A DNA stretch of 64,000 nt from Sipunculus nudus (Eukaryota; Annelida; Sipuncula; Golfingiida; Sipunculidae). The stretch lies in assembly GCA_026874595.1 (NCBI GenBank), contig CM049316.1:72137176-72201175 (forward strand), read 5' to 3'. The translations under genes and the position numbers were made by a program. Position 1 is the first letter of the stretch. Every line of letters begins with the position of its first letter. Positions 38,537 to 51,119 of the stretch are shown one piece after another. The notes under the pieces are model-generated. The model did not search any database. It saw only the letters and a program-made list of their open reading frames with translations, and was not told the origin of the DNA.

Positions 38537-39279
38537 AATAACAGACAGGCATACAGATGTTGTTGAAATTTTGTGGAGAGTTTGGAAAAAAACTCGTGTA
38601 AAACCGTTACGGCATTTCAATAGAGCTATATCGGTATTAGCGTGTGGCTTGAGCATCAACCTGGCTGAAATTTGATATATCTACCTACATCTTGCTACAT
38701 CTACATCATATTTTGCAGTGAGGACCAGGTTCTTGGTACGGTTGCTAATCTGTTCTCTTGTCTCGATTCCATAATAAATTATCAAAGATTGAGAAAATTT
38801 ACTAATATTTTCTTAGATTATAATTTTTTAATAGACACCTTTCAAGAATCTAACAAAATGTTTGTATTGATTGTGGCAAATTCGCATAATTCACCTAATG
38901 TTGCCGTAATCGATAATTAAAATAAATCGCTCGCTCGCACCTTATAATTTGCAATATAAATTTTTAACAATTTTTTTTGTTGGGCCTGTTCTTAATTAAA
39001 AAATGTTTGCTTTAAAATGTCTGAGAAAGCGACGTTTGTTGACGTCGTTACGACAAAAGTCGTTGCGGCCGTTGGTAACGCAGGGATAGAGTCAGCCTGG
39101 TGTAATGCGGATCACGTGTCGTTTTGTAAAATGGATACTTAACTCCCATCAAGTTTGTTACTTGTTTCTTTCTGATTCGTGTTTACCGAACCGAAACTGT
39201 TTGTTTTAGTGAACGCAAAATCACTTATCTAACCATAATATCATATAAAAAGGCAGCGTTACATTTTTGCCTTTGCATA

Positions 39280-39380
39280 TATTGTATACACATTCAGGTG
39301 TACACATATATTGTAAACACATTCACGTGTACATATATAATGTATACACATACAGATATACACATATATTGTATACCTGG
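39280..39380. repeat. GTATACACAT short tandem repeat
   Basis: Four imperfect copies of a ~28-bp word (ATATATTGTATACACATTC.GGTGTACAC type). Local slippage repeat. Confidence 0.7.
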
Positions 39381-39545
39381 GGCTAAACATTTTATCATTA
39401 TCATATTGTGATTAAAATTTAAACAATATATATAAATTTAAAACCAAATTAAAGCAACATCAATAAAATGAAGCTTGTCGGTTTTAGTTATTGGTTTAAT
39501 AAACTGGTATGCATGGTGATAATGATTACGATTCATTATCATAAG

Positions 39546-40391
39546 TACCGTATTTCCTTGATCAGACGCCCGGGCGTTTATATTTTTTCACCCCCTGCTT
39601 TGCGCCGGCGACTCAACAAGGCCGGCTTCTCTTCAAGGCCGGGGTTTATTAAAAAAATACATTATCAGGCTCATCAGACAAAATTAAAAAAGAACATGTT
39701 GCAACAATAAACCCGCCGGTCACTGCTTATGGACACAATTGAAAAACATCGCCGGTACACGGATTGTGTTTACGATATTACCTCAGATGCCATAGGGCCA
39801 TGGGACTTGCGCAAACTCTACAATCACGCACCAAATACTTATTTACGGGGAATCAAAGCGAGAGATTGTAGTTGTCTACAGGAATCTGTCCGCACGGTCC
39901 TCTCGAAACCAGGTACCCCGGGCTTACATGCAGCTGTTTCATTTATTATACACAGATAGCAGTTGGTAACATTGTTTCCCCTCTATACACGGGTTGGCTC
40001 TTCTATAAACTGTGCTTATAGTGCAACTAGTTTATAACATTGTTTCCATCGAAATACGGGGGTTTGGTACTTATAACGGCACAGCGTTTTTCATTTTCAT
40101 GACACTTTCCTCCAGTCTTTTTTAAATGATTCAGCTCGATACAGTGTATTCAAGCATTTCCGACCTGGTATATACTGGATACGGGGTGGCCCTTCTAATA
40201 ACTTTGCACAATGTACAACTGGTAACACTGGTTCCATCGAAATAAGGGGGGGGGTCTGAACGTATTACGGCACTGCGTAATTCTTAACTTTCTAAAGCCG
40301 GCGTTTATTTTTTTAGACATTGTTTTACCCCGGCGACCAAATAAGGAAGGCGACTATTCAAGGTTCGGCGTCAGATCAAGGAAATACGGTA
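39546..40391. mobile_element. Inverted-repeat transposon remnant nested in element copy 2
   Basis: The left end TACCGTATTTCCTTGATC and the right end GATCAAGGAAATACGGTA are perfect reverse complements, followed inward by related GACGCC and GGCG words. The 846-bp insert is GC-richer than its surroundings and contains internally repeated words (TTGGTAACATTGTTTCC and related). The widest open frame (39729-39959) has no recognisable transposase. Element copy 1 retains the uninterrupted site (near 8905), which defines the insertion. TA-flanked ends fit a TA target, but the exact duplication is ambiguous. Confidence 0.72.
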
Positions 40392-41059
40392 GTAATAATG
40401 AGATATAGTCCCATGGTTAGCCTGTAGGTGGCACTGTGTCTTCCGTTAGGATGAATATAATACTATTGTCAAATGATATGCTAGTTTAGCCTTTGCTCTG
40501 GCGGGACTTAGGATGGCTATCACTAGCTACAGTACGTACCGATTTACCAAGGTTTGCATGAATAGCACTACAGGGTACGTTTGATAAGATTGTTTTAACA
40601 GTTTACCTAAAATATCAGATCTGACCAAAGAATCTTGGGCATATATTAGTTGTGTCGCATGAAGATATCAACTAATCTCTACAGATATTCATTATTCATT
40701 TGTACAGATGTTTACGCTCCATTTGGACCAAAGTTACTGCGAAATGATCACTGTGTCTGAAAATATGGGCACTTGCTGAGAATAAAATAAAATACAAATA
40801 TTGATTTTTCTCCACTTGGTTCTTTGAACCTTCCGGTTGTAACAGCAAAGAATGAACCATGGAAGCATATTGGATAAATACAAAAGTTCACAAATGCACA
40901 TCTACGATGCTGCATGATACATAGTTATGATTTTTTCTATATAACTTTAATGATATGATTTTCTCTCCTACAACAAGCATTTGAGTTACATGTTAGTGCT
41001 CCACGCCGATCCGTAGGGTGAACTCTCAAAGGAGTACCCTTTAGCGCTTTCCATGCTAA

Positions 41060-43740
41060 CCATATTCAAGCGGTACATACTTTAGCGAGGCTATCAATTG
41101 AGATACCACAATTACATGTTTCTCAAATACATAATCGCGCATGGATTAATCGCAGTATCTCCCATTCAACCCCAGACTCCTACACGTCACATCAGGAGTC
41201 ACAACTTTAAGTACAAAAACACTAGGTGAAGTATACTCCTCACTCAGCGGTTATACACTGCAGTCATTCTATATATCCTTCAGTACTTTGTTTAGCAAGT
41301 TTTCTGGGCATCAACACCAGGGTTGGCACAGGGCCAAGAATCAGAGCTTCGAGAGCATGGGTGTCGAGGGTTTAAAAAGTGGAGTTGGATGTATAATGTG
41401 ATACCACCCTCTCATTGGTCCGAAAACAATTCTTTGTCCTGTGTGGACATGCACTGTCGGTGCAAACAGTATGGATTTACAAATAAACCAATAGGCTTTG
41501 TTGACATATATATCCAGGTCCAGACCAAACACAATGTCTTAAAATCAAATCGATTTTATCGAAATCGAAAAAATAAGTGGCTAGGCAGTAGTAACGTAAA
41601 ATGATATTAATTCTGAATCGAAAGATAAATACAACATCACAAAGACTACATATACCTTACCTCTATACGTTACCAAGCGACAAGAGCTAAGTGTCCAGAG
41701 TGGAGGACCGTTTATAGGTGATGAACGAGTGTAGGTGAAGTTCAACACGTTGGTCCCAGCTTCCCTACGGCTTCAGTCAGATCCTGGGACGCTGAGATTT
41801 ATAGTCCGAGTTCTGGGCCCGCCGACCGTAGCATCATGACGAATTAATCATGTGTTTTCAAAGATGAATGTCACGCGACAGCAAAACTTATACGTTATAA
41901 ATTGTAGTCCTGGATGACATCAATAAATGAGTCACCAGAGCTAGGAGCTATTAACTTAACATCCTTATACTCTAGTATCAGTCAAAATTCCATGCAAAGG
42001 TTGCTTGGTATCATTACTGTTGACCATGCATGGTATTGTTTCACGTTCTTTCTTTGGTTTAACAAATTTATTCTGTAAATCTGTTTTTTTATGCTTATGG
42101 CGTTATATCGCTTTAACTTTTCTGTTTTAATATCATTCGTCGTATCCATGATGCTTATTTTTTATGGATTATGGTATTCTTAATTGACTTATATGATGTT
42201 TTTCTACGGATTATGGTATTTTCCAAAGGCATGTGATATTTTTTCTTTTTTATGATGGTATTTTACTATGGATTATAAATTTTTAAATTAATCATTATTT
42301 TTCCCCGGATCTTGATATTTGTTTTTGAATTATGATTTTGTCCTATGGTTTATGATAGTTTTCTAAGTGTTATGGTATTCTCGAATGGGTCATGATATTT
42401 TTCCACGGATTAGGATGTCACAGAGTATTTTGGTAATTTGATCTATTGGGAACGGCATTATTTAAGAGAAAATTTTTCTGTTTGTTTCACATTTTTTCCA
42501 CACTTCAAGTCGGCTCACGCTAATACACCACACACTGTATTTCTGCTCCAATAATGAAAAAAAGCCGATTTTTTATTTCTTGTTTTTTTTTTCAACGATA
42601 ACTATGTCTTTTGTGGTTCACGAACTTTTATGTGCAGCGTACAGCATTTGTCTTTGGCAAGGTATATATACGTGAGATATAATAAAAAAGGCATTTCTAA
42701 ATAAATTTTATCTGCAGCTACAACATTTCCTTTCGTGAAAAGGAGGCTGAAGTGTGGGTAAAACTAAAAATTATCTGGATATCAGGTACGTTTAGTAAGA
42801 ATGACGCCCATTCAAACATAAAATACCACATATCAACGCATTTACAAAAGGATATTTTTCATGGTCTGTTTTGTTTGACAGCGGTGGTAGCCTATGTACA
42901 GACAAAATATTGATCGACGTCAAAGAAGATGATAGAAGTCAAAGAAGGCTTTTTGAGATATGCACAATTTGGTAAGAGACATGTCTTCCCACATTTTTCA
43001 AAGAGGACATTGTTATATCCCCTCTCCCACATTTTGCTCAATTAAATGAATATTTTTTTTTCATACAAAATAGGTTCTATTTGCAATCCGTAAAAAATAC
43101 AACAAATAATGGGTCACAGTTTCGTAAATTTCCTCAAATATCACTTTTTCCAAAATATATAAAATAACAAAATGACTTATAATATGATATGATTAAACCG
43201 TTTCTGAGACCATATGGTAACTATAGTAATTAAACTCTCAAAACAATTCATGCAGGCTTTTTATATTAGAATTTTTGGGTAAAGGGTTTTTTACTGTTTG
43301 TGAATTTCTGCATGAAGTGATCATATTAAGTTAAAAATTGCTTCAATATACCTTAAACTGAAAACTGGAAGAATTTTCCACACCGTAAGAAGGGGCAACC
43401 CTCCACGGCCGGATCATCTGCCATTTTCGAAAAAAAAAAGTTTATATGGCAAAAAAATATATATAAAAGGTATGGTTCTCGGGCACCGCCCGCGTCAATT
43501 TCGACTCCCCGAATACAACATTTTTATGTGAGTTTCATCTTGTAAGAAGATAATATAATACAATTTTAGTGAGGTTTCCTTTCTTATGTAGAGCTGTTAC
43601 CTGTTTAGCAAAATAATTCTGTTATTTTCAAGCTTTTCCTTGATCATATGGCCTTTTCATCGAAACATACAATATAGGTCAAAAATAAGATATCGCCCGC
43701 CCGCAAAGATTTCTGAAAAAAAAAACACACACGCTCGCAC
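41060..43740. other. No gene seen; AT-rich
   Basis: Apart from repeated TATGG.ATT.TTTT words around 42120-42420 (a loose, degenerate TTATGGTATT-type reiteration), I find nothing that can be annotated. Open frames near 41323-41604 on both strands overlap each other and have no recognisable sequence. Confidence 0.45.
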
Positions 43741-43743
43741 ACA

Positions 43744-43749
43744 TATCAC

Positions 43750-43813
<64 letters not shown>

Positions 43814-44529
43814 CACATTCCCAGTATAAGTAACTTATGAACAAAGTTTATATATAATTAGTATTAATGCTTATATTTAATATTGCAATAAATATATATT
43901 ATATTCTCTGAATGGAAGGGGGGGGGAGGGCTGATTACATTGACCAACCCCCTTGCCAAAAGTTGTGGGTGGCGGGGGGAATATATCCCCCTGCCTGCAC
44001 ATCGTGTAAATATAGAAGAGTTTGTTGTCACATAAGTGGGCGGGATTGTCCAATGACTGCTGTCCTGTGCTCCGTCCTTCTTCAGATCCTGGATACGCCA
44101 CTATGGACAGTTGCTTCTAGAAACGGCTGTGACTTCCGGCTGAAAAATGTTTATGATTGACTAAGTACCCTCAAGCATTAAGTAGTTCTTCTGATGTTTG
44201 CAACAGACCGGAAAGATGCCTGGTCATGACGTGATCCTGTGTGATAATGACTCATCGGGAGTTTAATTAAAGAGTAAACTTCGTGTTTACTGGTAAAGGA
44301 ACGTTTGTGTGCATGCACTTGGTCTAATATAAATACACTTATATTATAAGTTATAGGTGCATGTACACATGCAGAAAAAAATCCTAGCTTATTGTGTGCA
44401 AATTTATATATAAAGCATCGCTTGGTATCAGACATTGACAAAATTGAAATATATCATTTTATATCTTTAAAATATACATATATATATATCATATATAAAA
44501 TTTGTTCTTTTTATTATATATATATATGA

Positions 44530-44595
<66 letters not shown>

Positions 44596-44605
44596 ATATA
44601 TGTTT
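43744..44605. repeat. (AT)n microsatellites
   Basis: Long AT dinucleotide runs at about 43745-43811 and 44470-44602. Between them is a G-rich run (GGAAGGGGGGGGAGGG) at about 43914 and ordinary AT-rich sequence. Confidence 0.93.
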
Positions 44606-45021
44606 GTTAGACTGCTTAACCTCAAATATTGGCGAAATTGTCAAAAGGTCAAAAAGGTCATATTTAACTATGCATAATTGGGTGATGTGCATTGTATCTC
44701 AGTTGTTTTGTTTTTTACCCATTTTTTTAGTAACATAAACAGTAAGTTGATTTTAAATGTACAATGTGTATATTTTGTTTTACTGCGCATGAAAAAGATC
44801 TGTCAAGGTAATAAGACCCTGGTTCATTACATAACGTGATCACGACACCAATAAAGCATTAGCAACATCATGAATAAATGAACCTTTTTTCTTGAGTCAA
44901 GCCTTGTAATTGGCGCATGCGCGATGGGGAATCATATTTTATTGTTGTAACAGCAAAATTAAATAATAAATATGTGATATAGTGTGCGTATGAATATAAA
45001 AATGTGTACATTCGGAGGGGG

Positions 45022-45258
45022 TTACCAAATTGTATGAATTATGCCTTTATGAACTGATGAATAAACACCTATAATATAATAACCAGTTACTTTAACATCA
45101 GCAGTAGAATTGTAAGAAGGACAGGAGGTGATGGAGCCCAAGATAAGTTTACAGCTCTGCCCCTGACACATATCAGCGCACATATCACATAATATCAGCA
45201 TGTACGCTATGGCTGTCCGCAGTGCACCATAACGATGAATGTTTGCATTATTTATCAC
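45022..45258 (-). CDS. Weak cysteine-rich open frame, possible exon
   Basis: A 78-codon minus-strand frame includes a CDMCADMCQGQSC cluster and one more cysteine. A GTGTCAG acceptor-like site lies at the start of GQSCKLILG, and AAA|GTAACT follows ADVK. It lies 330 bases downstream of the stronger cysteine-rich candidate on the same strand, but that candidate already ends in a stop codon. This could be an exon of a neighbouring gene or chance. No family is recognised. Confidence 0.15.
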   Translation of the reverse strand: MINNANIHRYGALRTAIAYMLILCDMCADMCQGQSCKLILGSITSCPSYNSTADVKVTGYYIIGVYSSVHKGIIHTIW

Positions 45259-45367
45259 TGTTTTTTCACTATAAGTAAAAAATACTTCACTTTAGCTCCA
45301 TATTTGTTATATTTTGAAGCTTTTCCATAACAGGAAAAGTCTTCAAAAATCCTTCAGGCATAAATAA

Positions 45368-45380
45368 CCCCCCCCCCCCC
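45368..45380. repeat. Poly-C tract (13 bp)
   Basis: Uninterrupted run of thirteen C. Confidence 0.95.
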
Positions 45381-45587
45381 GCACATATTTCTTAGTCCAT
45401 GTTTCACAGTACTTATGGACAATACATTATCTTGGCAAATAATGTTGATTAAACAATTTCATTCTTCACTGAAACAACCACACTTGTTCCAACATAAAAC
45501 AGGTATCAAAATTAACTTTGGATGTCACATCAGTCCCGATTGCGCCTAAAACGAAGAGATGCTTTAAAACTCGCACAAAAAAATTTA

Positions 45588-45821
45588 CTAAAAAAAAACA
45601 AGATTAGCTGCTAGTGCATTGAAATGACAAGGAAACAAGTCTAAGGTAGTATAAAACCATCTTCGATTATGGCGGGGGCAGCATCCATTAATCATAGTTA
45701 TAGAACGAATTAGCACTGGGAAACATGAAACGCCTGAACAAGCGGCCCTGAAGTTTCCAATAGAACAAGTGAGCGGACATAATACACCGCACTGGTTAGT
45801 CATCATATCGTGGACCTCGCA
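45588..45821 (-). CDS. Candidate terminal exon, cysteine-rich
   Basis: On the minus strand a TATACACATTCAG acceptor at 45822 is followed by the only open frame. It runs 77 residues to TAG at 45588. It carries nine cysteines, with segments CGVLCPLTC, ACSGVSCFP and NGCCPRHN. The C-S-G-V-x-C ... G-C-C-P order recalls the second half of a von Willebrand factor type C repeat, though expected cysteines between and after these words are missing. No upstream coding exon was found, and no clear AATAAA follows. It may be an exon of a secreted or extracellular-matrix protein, a decayed one, or chance. Confidence 0.3.
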   Translation of the reverse strand, partial: CEVHDMMTNQCGVLCPLTCSIGNFRAACSGVSCFPVLIRSITMINGCCPRHNRRWFYTTLDLFPCHFNALAANLVFF

Positions 45822-45829
45822 CTGAATGT

Positions 45830-47040
45830 GTATATATATTTATATATTTCAGCCAGATATTGCGGTATTATCTTTACCTCTTGGTTTTACATTTAATGTT
45901 TATAAACTTAAAATTGAAGTAACATGCTGATAATATATTACACATTTAATTTGCCACTTCATTTATTATTAAGGATCAATTAGATTAAAAATTGATTAAC
46001 TTTTCGTGAATCTTGAGAGAAGGAATATATCTTTAATGATGATGCTTACACCAATTAATTCAACAGATGATGGCCTGTCAGTGATGTTGACAATCCTTTT
46101 ATTATATACAATAAAACTGTTGATTTATTGATGATGTTTGTGGACCTTTATGGAAAGAATATTGTGTTTTAAAAAGGAAGGTTAATTATTCTCCATATTT
46201 ACTAGCTAATCCATAACCCCGTTTTTGCACTTGAAGACTGATTTAATTTCAAACTTAATGAGCTAGGGATTATATCGTAATATCTGACTCTGAGTATCAG
46301 AAAATGTAAAGAAATCACACAAAAAATAGAAATTTGCACTCAGAGAGCGCAGACCTCCGCAAAGGCAGCTCATCACCCTCAGCTCATATGGCAGAATTTT
46401 TACTTGAAAAATTTCCAGGATCCACATGGTGATCCATATCACGCCCACAATTGAATTGTTCATTGTGTCTTTGCCCAGCTAACTTGAAAATTTCATCAAA
46501 ATCTGTCAAGGGCTTTTTGGATAATGTTGCTAACAGGCAAACAAACAAATAGACAAACCAAAACCGGTAAAAACGTTATACAAATGTTTTATATATTTAT
46601 ATATAGCCTTATTTAGGTGTTGTCACTGTTCTGAGACAAAAGTCCACTGGGACTACTGTCAGTTATAATATAGACAGATTATTTTACATACACAACATAA
46701 TAAACCTGCAACTACTGAATTCCTTTTTCTGATGGAATTGACATACACAATTTATATACCAAATTGAATATAATTGTCTAAGTATATAAAATTAAGAAAG
46801 AACCTCACGTGTCAGATGTGTTAAATCAAGTTGGATATCAATTAGGCTGTTAACGCTACAGGTCGGGACCCAGACATCTATCATACAGGCTTAAGTTCAG
46901 GCATTTCCTACGAGCATGCGCCCTGACTCTGCTGGACACATTCATGGGTGCACGTACAGACGGACCTGCCAGCACATTTGCTGATATGTGACATTTAGTG
47001 ATAAATTTAAATTTATTTAATTAGGGCCCAACTTGACAAG
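45830..47040. other. No gene seen
   Basis: AT-rich sequence. A short stretch at 46480-46560 (AATTTCATCAAAATCTGTCAAGGGCTTTTTGG, split here as a known style of interspersed repeat) resembles the tail of the GACCTTGACC repeat families, but nothing else can be supported. Confidence 0.45.
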
Positions 47041-47119
47041 TGGTGCCCTATAGTGATCACCGTGTCAGTTGGTCCTTGGGTCCAGCCATCTTTCCGTCCT
47101 TCTGTACTTCCATCCTTCC

Positions 47120-48130
47120 GTCCGCCTGTCAGTGACACTTTCTTTCGCACATGATAACTCAACAACAACATACTTCAGCTTTCCCAAATTCACAGGGATG
47201 ATTGGTACATATAAGGGCTCCAGACCTATTTAATTACAGACCTGTTGGAATTCCGATATGGCTATCACCAGCTCAGTTGCTGATTTATTTTTACGCACGA
47301 TAACTCAACAACAACATAAAACAGCTTTCTAAAAATAACAGGGATGATTGTTACATACAAGAATTCCAATATGGCTGCCACAGCCCAATCGCTAATTTTC
47401 TTTTGCATGGGATAACTTAACAACAACATACTTCAGCTTTCCTAAATTCACTGGGATAATTGGTACATACGAGGGCTCAAGACCTATTTAGTAACAGACC
47501 TGTTGGAATTCCAATATGGCGGCCACAGACCAATTGCTCATTTTCTTTCGCACGCGATAACTCAACAACAACATACTGCAACTTTCCTAAATTCACAGGG
47601 ATGATTGGTATGCACAAGGGCTCAAGACCTATTAAATAACAGACCTGTTGGAATTCCAATATGGCCGCCCCTAGCCCAATTGCTAATTTTCCTTGGCACA
47701 CTATAAATCAACAACAACATACTTCAGCCCACCTATATTCACAGGGTTGACTGGTACATATTAGGGCTCCAGACTTGTTGAATTACAGACCTGTCGGAAT
47801 TGCAATATGGTCACCACAGCCCATTCGCTGATTTCCTTTTAGGCAGGATAACTCAACAACAACATACTTCATCTTTCCCAATTTCACAGAGATGATAGGT
47901 ACTATAAAGGCTCCATCTCGACCGAATTGCAGACCTGTTGGAATTCCAGTATGGCTGCCAGAACACAATCATTGATTTTCTTTTGCACCCGATATCTCAA
48001 CAAGAAAATGCTTGATCTTACTCAAATTCACAGGGATCATTGGTGCCTATATGGGGGCTTCTGACCAATTGAAATACAGTCTTGTTCAAACTCAAATATT
48101 GGCAACAGAGTACAATCGGTGATTTTCTAT
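47120..48130. repeat. ~145-bp tandem repeat, about seven copies
   Basis: Each unit contains GATAACTCAACAACAACATA, TTCACAGGGATGATTGGTAC, AGGGCTC.AGACC, ACAGACCTGTTGGAATTCC and ATATGGC.GCCAC. The CCTGTTGGAA landmark lies at 47241, 47499, 47644, 47790 and 47934, with a shortened copy near 47360 and a decayed one near 48080. Non-coding; the open frames on the minus strand simply follow the repeat. Confidence 0.9.
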
Positions 48131-48855
48131 TGCACACATTATTTTAGACAAATCTTCTTTAATATTATTTGAACAAGTAGGATTTTTTCCCTCATGTATA
48201 TTGATAAAAAACCTAATTCTGTTTGTCATATTTTTCAACTTTTACCTAAACTTTTCACTCATATGTAATCTAGTCCAGCACTACTAGAAATGCGGGGCTC
48301 TCTGAGGACCATTGTCCGACCACATCTAGTTTTAATTAAAGCACTTTATATAGGCTATTTAGGGAGAATAGACGTAAACCCGGGGATCCGCAAAGTTACC
48401 AAAGAATTCCATAATCTGACAGACGTGGACTGCTTGATTTTATATTGTCCATGGCCTAAGCAAGATTAAAATATATGTACTCATATTAAAGTTTAAACAA
48501 AAGACCTGTATTAATATGTGTTCACTGTTTATAGGTTAAAGATTAAATCCATATATGAATTTTAATAAAAAAATATAATAAGCCTACTCCTGTTTTAATA
48601 TTTTTTTAGAAATTTATGAAAATTGATTAATATAAGGGCTTCATTTATAAGTTCTATTTGCATGTAGCTCTATAACTTTTAATTATACCCATAATTTGAG
48701 TATTACAGAGTACATGTATTACTAATATTCTGATGCATGTTTGTCCTTAAAGCTCTTCACTTGATGGCGAAAGTGGGAACCGGAACTAGTCCTGACCCTT
48801 TGCTCTGGGGCTGTGTGTCTGGGTTTGGAGCTCTAAACAAGTATACATCATTATG

Positions 48856-48870
48856 CCCCCCCCCCCCCCC
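48856..48870. repeat. Poly-C tract (15 bp)
   Basis: Uninterrupted run of fifteen C within a GC-richer 200-bp stretch. Confidence 0.95.
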
Positions 48871-48979
48871 TCCAGGGGAGACGTTGTTTTCAGTGCCATA
48901 TAGTCTGCCATCGTCGGCGTCGTCATCTGTAGGATATCTGGTGAATGCGATAAGAAGGATAGTCTATCTTGTGGATTTG

Positions 48980-49410
48980 ATAACTTCTGAAGGGCTTCAT
49001 ATTTTTCTCAAAAATTTTAAACACTCGTTATTCCTACCAAAATCTCAGAAAATTTCTAAAACGGTGACCTTTATCTTCAAAGTCTTATCTGCCGAAATGT
49101 AACATTCTTGTGATTCCCATTTTTTAAGGGCTTCACAATTGTCCTCAAATTTGGTACACTAATTAATTACCAAGTTCTTCGCCGAGTTTGAAAATCCAGT
49201 GACCTTGGCAGGGATCTTCAAGGTCAAGTCATCTGAATTATAGTTATTGCATTGTGAAAGTGAGAACTTATGAAGGGCTGCATATTTTCCTCAAAAATTT
49301 AAAACATTCTCCACCAAAAGCGTGGACGAGTTCTAAAATTGGTGACCTTGGCCTTCGTTTTCAAGGTCAAATCTGCTGAAATGTAACATTTTTGGGAACC
49401 CCATAACATT
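48980..49410. repeat. ~140-bp diverged tandem repeat, three copies
   Basis: AAGGGCTTCAT/AC/GC starts copies near 48986, 49125 and 49269. Each continues with CTCAAA.ATTT, a GTGACCTT block, TCTTCAAGGTCAA and TCTGCTGAAATGTAACAT. Belongs to the mollusc-style CAAGGTCA repeat group. Confidence 0.75.
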
Positions 49411-49918
49411 GGAACCACTTCACATCACTCACCAAGTCTTTATTGATACAACCTTTATGCAATTGGGGAGACATCTGTTTTTGCAGGTGCGTAATCAAGC
49501 CATTCTAGTTTAATTTTAATATATAAAAATATGAGAAGAAATATGATTATTATATATAAAAATTATATAAAAATATATAATTATAGCATTAAACATTGCA
49601 TTTACTGGGAATCTGGTGTGAATGAAGAAACGGGTATTATTAATAAACACATGATTTCTCACACTTTGTTGGGCTGCTCATTTATTAACGCAGTAATGAA
49701 CGGTCGTTATATTGTCAAATGAGAAAAAGAGAAAGTGATATCATGGCATGTAAGTGTATACATAGGTATGGTTAAAGACCGCCTTTTTGTTATGGAGGGT
49801 ATCAAATTCGAAATGTCTGAACGGGGAGTTATCACGAAAATGAAACCTCCTTAGTATTAGGTGTCACATCGCGCAGGTCACATTATCTTAGTATTTAATC
49901 TGAACAATTATAGTTCTA

Positions 49919-51119
49919 TAGTGGAACCCGGCCTTGCGACCACCCCACAATTACGACCATTTTGCTTGGTCCCGAATTTTTTTTAGTTTATTTATGTTTA
50001 AAAATGACTCAAAATTACGACCACCCCTGAATTCAGAATTAAGGCCAGATTTCCTGGCACCAGAGCTAATGAGACCCCGCTAATGCGACCACCGCCGAGA
50101 AGTACTGAAACAACATTTGTCACGAGTCAATGGCTGCGTCTTGTCACAGGCGCCTTAACGAAAGATCGAAGCGGGTAACAAGGTTTCTTAACCCGAGTGT
50201 TAATCTGGTCCCGCATTACTTCCTGTATCGGTGTCTACGCTGAGACTCGTTGAGGTGTAGGTTATAGATCAAAGAGGGTAACCATCGGCCTGATTACTTA
50301 ATGAGCCGGTCTGACCTAGGGTCAGATGCTAATTGCCCCTCAGTGAACACCTGCATTACAGCTACCCTAAGTGTGGGGTTGCGGGCTTAATATTTCAACT
50401 CATCACATATTGTTCGATCCCCATTGGTAAAATTAACGACCTAGTTAATCCTAAATGTATTCACACCTTACTGACACTGAGTATTAAGCAGTCAGTAAAA
50501 TGTATAAATAAAGCTTCCCTCACATTAACTTGCCTTTTCTGATAGATCATTGTCAGTTTATTTCACTACTGGTTAAGTTTGCATTTAAATTGCTTGCTGT
50601 TAGGCAACCGTGCCTCTGAAAGAGCTCTCCTTGAAGGATAAAATGGCGTTAATCAAGGCGGCAACACCACGCGCAGTCAGCACCAAATGGCTCAGCAGTT
50701 TAGCGTCGGAAAAACTCAAGTGCACGCAATATATACTCAAGCGGAAGGCTTAATATATGACAGCCACGTATTATGTTAAATATGCCTTCAGTAGGTTGTA
50801 ATCGTATTGCCTTAGTGTTATTATTTGCTAATCATCAGTCATTACGTATGTGTACATGTATATTTTGTGTACATGTAATTTTTATCATGAATAAATATGT
50901 TCAGCTACACACAAAAATACATTCATGATAAGGGTCCTCCGCTAAGTAAAATATTTTGTTATTATTCACATTTAAGATATGCAATAGATAAACTCTGATA
51001 CACATTAAATATCAGCGTGTTATATGCGACCACGGTAAGAGTTTCCCAAATACGACCACCCCCAAATTACGACCACTTTACTCAGTCCCCAGGGTGGTCG
51101 TAATTGTGGGGTTCCACTG
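49919..51119. mobile_element. Tc1/mariner-pogo-type element (1.2 kb, defective)
   Basis: The ends are inverted: left TAGTGGAACCCGGCC...GACCACCCCACAATTACG and right CGTAATTGTGGGGTTCCACTG, each next to a TA dinucleotide (49917-49918 and 51120-51121). Sub-terminal ACGACCACC words repeat on both sides. A C/T difference at the first base of the left end shows decay. A helix-turn-helix remnant at 50610-50757 supports the pogo/Tigger branch. The catalytic DDE region is absent, so the copy is non-autonomous. Confidence 0.75.
50610..50757 (+). pseudogene. Pogo/CENP-B-type helix-turn-helix remnant
   Basis: One frame reads LKELSLKDKMALIKAATP. After a shift the next frame reads SQHQMAQQFSVGKTQVHAIY. Together these give the order of the N-terminal DNA-binding domain of pogo transposases and CENP-B-like proteins: a basic helix, then a Q/L-A-x-x-F-x-V-x-K-T/S-x-V helix-turn-helix. 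A frameshift separates the halves, and no D-D-D/E catalytic domain follows before the right inverted end. It lies inside the TA-flanked element and is its decayed transposase. Confidence 0.6.

Larger units (their letters stand above)
38537..41056. mobile_element. Satellite-linked dispersed element, copy 2, with nested insertion
   Basis: Diverged copy of 8159-9555 with the same series of shared words. It begins near ACAGACAGGCATACAGATG and ends at TTAGCGCTTTCCATG (about 41056). It is longer than copy 1 mainly because of an 846-bp inverted-repeat insertion and adjoining AT-rich and GTATACACAT-repeat sequence at about 39130-39540. It too follows a 22-bp satellite array. Confidence 0.7.

Noticed and set aside
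39729-39959. 76-codon frame inside the nested transposon as a transposase
   Set aside because: No DDE, helix-turn-helix or zinc-binding pattern can be seen, and it covers only part of an 846-bp non-autonomous element.
47477-47968. Minus-strand frames with repeated GIPTGL-type peptides
   Set aside because: They are readings of the 145-bp non-coding repeat; the repeat length is not a multiple of three and the frames break at each indel.
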